Below, one piece after another: positions 59,365 to 64,000 of a stretch of DNA of 64,000 bases. The DNA is from Streptomyces griseoincarnatus (GTDB lineage Bacteria > Actinomycetota > Actinomycetes > Streptomycetales > Streptomycetaceae), in assembly GCA_014649575.1 (NCBI GenBank), contig BMTH01000012.1:62001-126000 (forward strand), in the 5' to 3' direction. Position 1 is the stretch's first letter. The number at the start of each line of letters is the position of its first letter. The position numbers and the translations under genes were made by a program. Under the pieces are notes generated by a model. It worked only from the letters and a program-made list of their open reading frames with translations, made no database searches and was not told the origin of the DNA.

Positions 59365-59401
59365 GACGGCCCGGCACCGCGCGGTGCGGTGCCGGGCCGT
59401 C
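59365..59401. terminator. Strong hairpin terminator after the ribosomal protein genes
   Basis: GACGGCCCGGCACCGC at 59365-59380 pairs perfectly with 59386-59401 across 5 nt, 26 bp after the L36 stop on the minus strand. Confidence 0.75.
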
Positions 59402-59426
59402 CGGACGTCGTGGTGCCTGCGGCTCG

Positions 59427-59549
59427 TCAGCCCTGGCGGGCCTTGAAGCGCGGCTCCTTCTTGTTGATCACGAAGGTCACGCCCCGGCGGCGCACCACCT
59501 GGGCGCCGGGCCTGGCCTTCAGCGAACGCAGCGACTTGCGTACCTTCAT
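59427..59549 (-). CDS. rpmJ: 50S ribosomal protein L36, Cys-free (type B) paralogue
   Basis: A 40-residue protein beginning MKVRKSLRSLKARPGAQVVR and ending FVINKKEPRFKARQG. It has the L36 fold but none of the zinc-binding Cys/His residues of type A, so it is the C- (YkgO-like) form used when zinc is scarce. ATG 59549 follows AGGAG. Third gene of the L33-L31-L36 cassette. Such cassettes are normally Zur-repressed. Confidence 0.9.
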   Translation of the reverse strand: MKVRKSLRSLKARPGAQVVRRRGVTFVINKKEPRFKARQG

Positions 59550-59593
59550 CACGTACTCCTGGTGGGAAAGCCCTGGTGGGGGCCGGGTCCCGG

Positions 59594-59851
59594 TCAGCGG
59601 CGGGCCGGGGCGGCGCCGTAGCGGCGCTCGAAGCGCTCCACGCGTCCCGCGGTGTCGAGGACGCGGGCCGTGCCGGTGTGGAACGGGTGGCTCGCCGACG
59701 AGATCTCCACGTCGACGACCGGATACGTCGTGCCGTCCTCCCACTCGACCGTCCTGTCCGAGTCGAGCGTGGAGCGGGTCAGGAACTGGAACCCCGCCGC
59801 ACGGTCACGGAAGACGACCGGACGGGAGACGGGGTGGATGCCATGCCTCAT
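59594..59851 (-). CDS. rpmE2: 50S ribosomal protein L31, type B (Cys-free)
   Basis: An 85-residue protein beginning MRHGIHPVSRPVVFRDRAAG, with FQFLTRSTLDSDRTVEWEDG and VDVEISSASHPFHTGTARVL, the type B L31 pattern. The CxxC zinc ribbon of type A is absent. It replaces zinc-bearing L31 on ribosomes under zinc limitation, freeing zinc. ATG 59851 follows AAAGGA. Co-directional with L33 (122 bp before) and L36 (44 bp after). Confidence 0.9.
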   Translation of the reverse strand: MRHGIHPVSRPVVFRDRAAGFQFLTRSTLDSDRTVEWEDGTTYPVVDVEISSASHPFHTGTARVLDTAGRVERFERRYGAAPARR

Positions 59852-59973
59852 GGGTGTCCTTTCTCGCGGCCTCCGCCGCCGGGAGCGGCGGAGACGGGGT
59901 GGGTCGACGACCTCGCGCGGGCGTCCCTCGGCCGGGCGACCTCGCGCGCGTTCGGCGCGTCGGCGCTGCCGCG

Positions 59974-60138
59974 TCAGCGCTCCTCGCGGAAGAGGACGTG
60001 CTGTCCGGCGACCGCGTCGTACTTGCGCAGGACGAGCCGGTCGGGGTCGTTGAGACGGTTCTTGCGCGTCACGTAGGTGACGCCGGTGCCGGCCGTGGAC
60101 TTCAGCTTGACGACCGGACGTGCCGTGCTGCGTGCCAT
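59974..60138 (-). CDS. rpmG: 50S ribosomal protein L33, Cys-free paralogue
   Basis: A 54-residue protein from ATG 60138: MARSTARPVVKLKSTAGTGV, then YVTRKNRLNDPDRLVLRKYD and a short end with VLFREER. It is L33 without the four zinc Cys residues. First gene of the Cys-free cassette, so its upstream region should hold the regulatory site. GGAGCACCTC just before ATG includes GGAG. S14 and L28 paralogues, often present in such cassettes, are not seen here. Confidence 0.9.
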   Translation of the reverse strand: MARSTARPVVKLKSTAGTGVTYVTRKNRLNDPDRLVLRKYDAVAGQHVLFREER

Positions 60139-60164
60139 GAGGTGCTCCTTCCGCCGTCACCGCC

Positions 60165-60180
60165 CGAGTCGAATGACTCG
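60165..60180. promoter_or_regulatory. Inverted repeat CGAGTC-N4-GACTCG upstream of the L33 gene
   Basis: Perfect 6-bp arms with an AT-leaning centre (GAAT), 27 bp before the L33 start, between it and the gene ending at 60221. Position suggests an operator, and a Zur-type repressor would be expected, but the sequence does not clearly match the AT-rich Zur boxes I know. Confidence 0.4.
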
Positions 60181-60220
60181 CGCATGTCAGGCAGCAGGTG
60201 TAACAGCGGCCCCCGGTCCC

Positions 60221-60559
60221 CTATTCCGACGTGCGCGCCGGTGTCGTCCGGCGCGTCCCGGTGACCTTCGAGGCGGGCAGACGGCCGGCCCGCGAGGTGC
60301 CCTCCAGGGTGTCGCCGCGGACGTCGACGGCGAAGGCGAGGTTCAGCCGCAGGGGCTTGGTGACCGACTGCTTCCAGGTGACGAGGGTGCCGTCGACGGC
60401 GATGTCCCGCAGCGGTACGTCCTCTCCCGCGCCGGACGCCACGCCGGTGAGGACGCCGTCCCGCCGGCGGAACTCGACGACGGCCTTGATACGGCCGATG
60501 GGGGTGGCGACGGTCAGGTCCCAGACGCCTTCGGCGGTCCGGTCGGGGTGGGCGGTCAT
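60221..60559 (-). CDS. Hypothetical 112-residue beta-rich protein
   Basis: The product is rich in alternating strands: VWDLTVATPIGRIKAVVEFR, RRDGVLTGVASGAGEDVPLR, TLVTWKQSVTKPLRLNLAFA and then VDVRGDTLEGTSRAGRLPAS. A small beta-barrel, lipocalin- or fatty-acid-binding-like, is possible, but no family was recognised. ATG 60559 is the first start in frame with the conserved-looking part. It lies 46 bp before the DJ-1/PfpI stop on the same strand and may be its operon partner. Confidence 0.6.
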   Translation of the reverse strand: MTAHPDRTAEGVWDLTVATPIGRIKAVVEFRRRDGVLTGVASGAGEDVPLRDIAVDGTLVTWKQSVTKPLRLNLAFAVDVRGDTLEGTSRAGRLPASKVTGTRRTTPARTSE

Positions 60560-60605
60560 GTGCGAGCGGCTCCCGTGGTGAGGTCGGACGGATGCAAGAC
60601 GTGTG

Positions 60606-61295
60606 TCACAGCGCCGCCGGGGCGGGGCCCGTGGCGCGCCAGACCGTGCCGCGGCGCTCGTGGGCAAAGAGGGTCTCGACGGCGTGCGCGATGCGCGGAC
60701 CCAGTTCCCGCTCCAGCAGGTGAAGGCCCAGGTCGAGGCCGGAGGTGACACCGGCGCCGCTGACCAGGTCTCCGTCGTCGACGACGCGGGCGCGCACCAC
60801 GTGGACGCCGGTCGCGTCGAGCATGTCGAGGCCCAGATGGTGCGTCGTGGCGTGGCGGCCGTCCAGCAGGCCGGCCATGGCGGGCACCAGCGAGCCGCCG
60901 CACACCGTGGCCACGGTCACCGTCGGGTCGTCCAGCGCCTCCTTGAGCAGCGCGGGCAGCCGGGTGGTCAGGACACGGCCCAGCAGGACGGGGACGAACT
61001 CGTCCTGCCGCCACTCCCCCTCCCCCGCGTCGACGTCGGGCACCTCACCGGGTTCTCCGACCCGGCCCGAGGCGCCCGGGACCACGATCAGGTCGGCGGC
61101 CCGGGGGGCGAGCGTGCCGGTGGCGCGGAGGGTGAGGGCGCCGGTGCCGCTCACCACTTCGCGCGGGCCCTCGGCGGTGACCAGCTCGACGGTGAGCGCC
61201 CCTCCGGACGCGGTGCCGCCCGCGTACAGGACCTCGTAGGGCGCGACGACGTCGAGCGGGTCGAAGCCGTCGAACAGGACGATCTGGGCATGCAT
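60606..61295 (-). CDS. DJ-1/PfpI family protein (isonitrile-hydratase-like)
   Basis: A 229-residue class I glutamine amidotransferase-like protein. It begins IVLFDGFDPLDVVAPYEVLY, has LIVVPGASGRVG in the middle and TVATVCGGSLVPAMAGLL with nucleophile Cys132 in the elbow, then HATTHHLGLDML. This is the InhA/GATase1-like group, without the AraC DNA-binding domain often fused to it. Substrates may be isonitriles, glyoxals or unknown. ATG 61295 follows GGAGGTG at 9 nt. Confidence 0.85.
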   Translation of the reverse strand: MHAQIVLFDGFDPLDVVAPYEVLYAGGTASGGALTVELVTAEGPREVVSGTGALTLRATGTLAPRAADLIVVPGASGRVGEPGEVPDVDAGEGEWRQDEFVPVLLGRVLTTRLPALLKEALDDPTVTVATVCGGSLVPAMAGLLDGRHATTHHLGLDMLDATGVHVVRARVVDDGDLVSGAGVTSGLDLGLHLLERELGPRIAHAVETLFAHERRGTVWRATGPAPAAL

Positions 61296-61550
61296 ACGGC
61301 GGTGCACCTCCGGTGGGGCGTCCGGTCTCCGGTCCGGTCGGACGCGGACACCACCGAAGCTAACGAGTCGCCGCGCGGGCTCCCATGGGCATGAGGGCCA
61401 GGTCCCGACGGGTTCCCGCCAAGCCCGCGAGAGCCTTTTCGCTGCCTGGGACGTGCTCGCGCCTCCGCGAGCAGCGGCGCCGTGCGCGCCGTGCGCGCCG
61501 TGCGCCGAAAACGAGTACCGAAGTCGCCGCTTCCGGCGGAGACTCGACGC

Positions 61551-62168
61551 GTGAGCGACATGAACGCGTTCCGGGGCGCGGTGGCCGCGTGGGCGGCGGG
61601 CGGGTCCGGTGATCGGGCGCGCGAACTGGCCGGGCGGCTGTCCGTCCGTACGGCCGTCCTGCTGGAGGGGCTCAGCGACGCCGCCGCGGTCGGTACGCTC
61701 GCCACGCGCGACGGCCGGGACCTGGCGGCGGAGGGCGTCTGCGTGCTGCCGATGGGAGGCGCGATGAACGTCGGCCGCTTCTCCGCCCTGCTCGGCCCCC
61801 GTGGACTGGGCCTGCGCCTGACAGGGCTGTGCGACGAGGGGGAACTCGGCTACTACGAGCGGGGCTGGCAACGGGCGGGGGCCGGAGGTGACGGCGTCTT
61901 CGTCTGCGCGGCGGATCTGGAGGACGAGCTGATCCGCGCCCTGGGCGTGGAGCGGGTGACCGAACTGGTGCGGGAGCAGGGGGACTTCCGCTCTCTGCGC
62001 ACCTTCCTGCGGCAGCCCGCGCAGCGGGGCCGGGACGCGGGGCAGCAGCTCCGCCGCTTCCTGGGCACCAAGAAGGGCCGCAAGATCCACTACGGCCGGG
62101 TTCTGGTCGAGGCGCTGGGTCAGGAGCGGGCGCCCGCGCCCCTGGACGGCCTGCTCGCCGCTCTCTGA
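61551..62168 (+). CDS. Stand-alone TOPRIM (OLD-like) domain protein
   Basis: A 205-residue protein. After a short helical start, RTAVLLEGLSDAAAVGTLA is the TOPRIM Glu motif, VCVLPMGGAMNVGRF the next strand, and LRLTGLCDEGELGYYERGWQ carries the D-x-E/D-type acidic site (usually DxD). OLD-family nucleases fuse this domain to an ABC ATPase, which is absent here, so the protein may act alone or with a partner elsewhere. GTG 51 bp into the frame (61551) has CGGAGA upstream; ATG 61560 is an alternative. Divergent from the DJ-1-like gene. Confidence 0.7.
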   Translation: MSDMNAFRGAVAAWAAGGSGDRARELAGRLSVRTAVLLEGLSDAAAVGTLATRDGRDLAAEGVCVLPMGGAMNVGRFSALLGPRGLGLRLTGLCDEGELGYYERGWQRAGAGGDGVFVCAADLEDELIRALGVERVTELVREQGDFRSLRTFLRQPAQRGRDAGQQLRRFLGTKKGRKIHYGRVLVEALGQERAPAPLDGLLAAL

Positions 62169-62300
62169 CCTCCCGCCCGGCCCCTGGCCGTGGCCGATGA
62201 CCATCGGAGCGCCGTCGCCGGGCATGCCGTTCCGGGCGCCGACGCAGTACCTGCCGTACACGCCGAACGTGGTCGCGGCCGGAGGCGCCGGACGGATCGG

Positions 62301-62426
62301 TCACGAGCCGTCCGCTCGGTCCAGCACCCGCCCGAGGAAGCCGCGCAGGTATCCCGCGACGACGTCCGGGTGGCTCTCCAGAAGGAAGTGACCGCCGTTG
62401 ATCAGGTGCACCGTTGGTGCTCGATG
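62301..62426 (-). pseudogene. Alpha/beta-hydrolase relic (last ~40 residues)
   Basis: The minus strand reads RAPTVHLINGGHFLLESHPD, then VVAGYLRGFLGRVLDRADGS and a stop at 62301. The GGHFLLESHPDxV segment is the catalytic-His region and last helix of epoxide-hydrolase/haloalkane-type alpha/beta hydrolases. Nothing of the other ~240 residues is found upstream, so only the C-terminus is left. Confidence 0.6.
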
Positions 62427-62482
62427 GCTGTCTGCGGCAACCGCGAGAAGGCACGCCGCCACTACCGACGCACCCGCTGAGC

Positions 62483-62602
62483 CACACGGCGACGTACTCC
62501 CTGGACCGGGTGAGGGAGAAGGACCAGGAGGCGGGCCGGCCCGTGTACACGAAGATCGACGTGCCCGCGCGGGTGAGGGCGGACGGATGGGCGGAGGACT
62601 GA
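62483..62602 (+). pseudogene. Unrecognised 3' gene fragment
   Basis: The plus-strand frame reads SHTATYSLDRVREKDQEAGR, then PVYTKIDVPARVRADGWAED to TGA 62600-62602. Composition looks coding, in contrast to the bases just before it, and there is no start that keeps this quality. It may be the end of a deleted gene whose neighbour is the hydrolase relic. The family was not recognised. Confidence 0.3.
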
Positions 62603-62629
62603 CGGGAGTGGCACCGGGACGGGGATGCG

Positions 62630-62660
62630 TGAGGGGCGGGTGCCGTGCACCCGCCCCTCA
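62630..62660. terminator. Bidirectional hairpin terminator
   Basis: TGAGGGGCGGGTGC at 62630-62643 pairs perfectly with 62647-62660 across a 3-nt loop, 22 bp after the MHS symporter stop (minus strand) and 27 bp after the fragment at 62602. Confidence 0.75.
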
Positions 62661-62682
62661 CCTCCGTCGTCGGCCGCCCGCG

Positions 62683-64000
62683 TCAGAACTTCGGGGTCGG
62701 CGCCTGCGCGTGCACCATCTCCGCGGCCTCCTCATCGGTCTGCACCGAGGGCGGGGACCCCTCCAGCGGCTGCTGCGCCGTCTCCTTCATGAGGGCCACG
62801 GCGATCACACCGACCAGGGCTGCGCCCATCGCGTAGTACGCGGGCATCATGTCCGAGCCGGTCGCGCCGATCAGCGCGGTGATCACCAGCGGGGTGGTGC
62901 CGCCGAACAGCGAGGCCGACAGGTTGTAGCCGACGGACAGCGAGCCGTAGCGCACGGATGTCGGGAACATGGCGGGCAGCGCGGCCGACATGGTGCCGAG
63001 CAGGCAGACCAGGGACAGGCCGAGCATCAGCATGCCGGCCGACACCGCGAGCAGGCTGCCCTGCCGCACCAGCACGAACGCCGGGGCGGACAGGACGAGG
63101 AAGCCCAGCATGCCGGTCATCAGCAGCGGCTTGCGTCCGAAGCGGTCGTTGAGCTTTCCGACCTGGTTGATGATCAGCATCAGCACCACCATGGTGGCGA
63201 CGAGGATCAGCAGCCCGTGCGACTCCTTGTAGTGGAGTTCGTCGGACAGGTACGTCGGCATGTACGACAGCAGCATGTAGTCGGTGATGTTGTACGCGCC
63301 GACCAGGGCGATGCACAGCACCAGGGGCCGCCAGTGCTGCCGGAAGATCTTGGCGAGGTCGCCGCGGGCCGTGGTCTCGACCTGGTTCGCCGCCTCGGAG
63401 GCGCGGACGTTGCCCTCCCCCAGCTTGAGGTAGGCAGGGGTGTCGTCCAGCTTCAGCCGCAGGTAGATGCCCACGATGCCGAGCGGTCCGGCGACCAGGA
63501 AGGGGATGCGCCAGCCCCAGGCGTCCATGGTGTCGGAGCCCAGCCAGGCGGTGAGCGCCACGACCAGGGTGGCCGCGCCGGTGTAGCCGGCGAGCGTGCC
63601 CAGCTCCAGGAAGCTGCCGAAGTAACCGCGCCGCCGGTCGGGGGCGTACTCGGCGATGAAGGTGGAGGCGCCGCCGTACTCGCCGCCGGTGGAGAAGCCC
63701 TGAAGCAGCCGGAAGAGGATCAGCAGCAGCGGCGCCCAGAAGCCGACCGCCGCGTACGACGGCAGCAGTCCGATCGCGGCCGTGCCGATCGCCATGAGGA
63801 TCATCGTCAGGGCGAGGACCTTCTTACGGCCGATCTTGTCGCCCATCGGTCCGAAGACCATGCCGCCCAGCGGGCGCACCAGGAACGCCACGGCGAAGGT
63901 GGCGAAGGACGACAGCAGCTGCACCGTCTCGTTCCCCGAGGGGAAGAAGACCCTGCCGATGGTGCCGGCCAGGTACGCGTAGATCCCGAAGTCGAACCAT
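62683..64000 (-). CDS. MHS-family MFS symporter (ProP-like), N-terminus beyond window
   Basis: At least 438 residues are visible; the frame is open to the window end with WFDFGIYAYLAGTIGRVFFP, so only a short N-terminus is missing. The MHS signature is clear: VRPLGGMVFGPMGDKIGRKK, RLLQGFSTGGEYGGASTFIA and a long loop between halves, with about 11 helices seen. ProP/KgtP-type metabolite:H+ symporters carry osmolytes (proline, betaine) or dicarboxylates such as 2-oxoglutarate; the choice cannot be made here. It ends with a ~45-residue acidic cytoplasmic tail and a hairpin terminator. Confidence 0.85.
   Translation of the reverse strand, partial: WFDFGIYAYLAGTIGRVFFPSGNETVQLLSSFATFAVAFLVRPLGGMVFGPMGDKIGRKKVLALTMILMAIGTAAIGLLPSYAAVGFWAPLLLILFRLLQGFSTGGEYGGASTFIAEYAPDRRRGYFGSFLELGTLAGYTGAATLVVALTAWLGSDTMDAWGWRIPFLVAGPLGIVGIYLRLKLDDTPAYLKLGEGNVRASEAANQVETTARGDLAKIFRQHWRPLVLCIALVGAYNITDYMLLSYMPTYLSDELHYKESHGLLILVATMVVLMLIINQVGKLNDRFGRKPLLMTGMLGFLVLSAPAFVLVRQGSLLAVSAGMLMLGLSLVCLLGTMSAALPAMFPTSVRYGSLSVGYNLSASLFGGTTPLVITALIGATGSDMMPAYYAMGAALVGVIAVALMKETAQQPLEGSPPSVQTDEEAAEMVHAQAPTPKF

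Noticed and set aside
59852..59973. Possible S14 or L28 relic between the L33 and L31 genes
   Set aside because: All three minus-strand frames were read and none resembles S14 or L28.
61478..61504. Three tandem copies of a 9-bp unit (CGCCGTGCG)
   Set aside because: Short and GC-only, upstream of the TOPRIM gene; could be slippage. No regulatory meaning can be supported.
61551..62168. Reading the TOPRIM protein as part of an anti-phage system
   Set aside because: No ATPase, helicase, reverse transcriptase, nuclease partner or toxin gene is adjacent, so a defence label would be guesswork.

Overview
The window is chromosomal DNA from a high-GC actinomycete, almost certainly a Streptomyces. Third codon positions are nearly all G or C. 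GTG and TTG starts are common, several genes look leaderless, and the families (SpoIIE-type phosphatases, STAS proteins, MmyB-like XRE regulators, FdhF/YdeP, type III PKS, ricin-tailed secreted enzymes, Cys-free ribosomal protein paralogues) are typical of that genus. No rRNA, tRNA, insertion sequence, integrase, CRISPR array or replication origin was found. The content is accessory or conditional rather than core, and there are many eroded gene relics, which suggests a chromosome-arm region.

Layout. 1-5 kb: the end of an MFS gene, then relics (HATPase, GNAT, patatin, a LuxR-type ATPase) between a hemerythrin protein, an SRPBCC protein, a nucleotidyltransferase and a secreted serine hydrolase. 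5-9 kb: XRE/SDR and SDR/TetR divergent pairs. 8.4-15.6 kb: a protein with 11-residue repeats, an FdhF/YdeP molybdoenzyme, PhzF, a second SRPBCC/hemerythrin group with a 51-residue acidic protein, a catalase-fold-like protein and an internally deleted alcohol dehydrogenase. 15.9-22 kb: Rieske/DUF2231 protein, sulfite oxidase, MFS exporter, zinc-type oxidoreductase with divergent TetR, universal stress protein. 22-30 kb: DUF3103-like secreted protein, FUSC protein, NAD(P)-binding/SRPBCC fusion, polyprenyl synthase, Dps. 30-36 kb: AraC relic, stand-alone ctaD with a coupled small membrane protein, SpoIIE phosphatase, STAS protein, DHFR-like reductase. 36-41 kb: two secreted enzymes (ThuA/DUF1080 and sugar dehydrogenase/PKD) whose ricin domains are encoded by a perfect 371-bp direct repeat. 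41-48 kb: hydrolase, second SpoIIE phosphatase, an srsABC-like phenolic-lipid operon with a divergent UbiA prenyltransferase. 47.6-55 kb: topoisomerase IB, metallo-hydrolase, YihY/BrkB protein, MGDG-synthase-like glycosyltransferase, SDR, DMT transporter, polysaccharide deacetylase. 55-64 kb: OsmC, muconolactone-isomerase-like protein, glucoamylase relic, small proteins, NAD kinase paralogue, Cys-free L33/L31/L36 cassette, DJ-1/PfpI protein, stand-alone TOPRIM protein, and the start of an MHS-family symporter.

How the genes fit together. Much of the set fits oxidative, envelope and zinc stress: two hemerythrins, Dps, USP, OsmC, SDRs, molybdoenzymes, Cys-free ribosomal proteins and SpoIIE/STAS partner-switching parts. 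The phenolic-lipid operon and the YihY/glycosyltransferase/deacetylase genes may modify the envelope. Regulation is mostly local: three regulator/oxidoreductase divergent pairs, two of them with clear palindromic operators. All functions are inferred from motifs and context read by eye; no database search was made.
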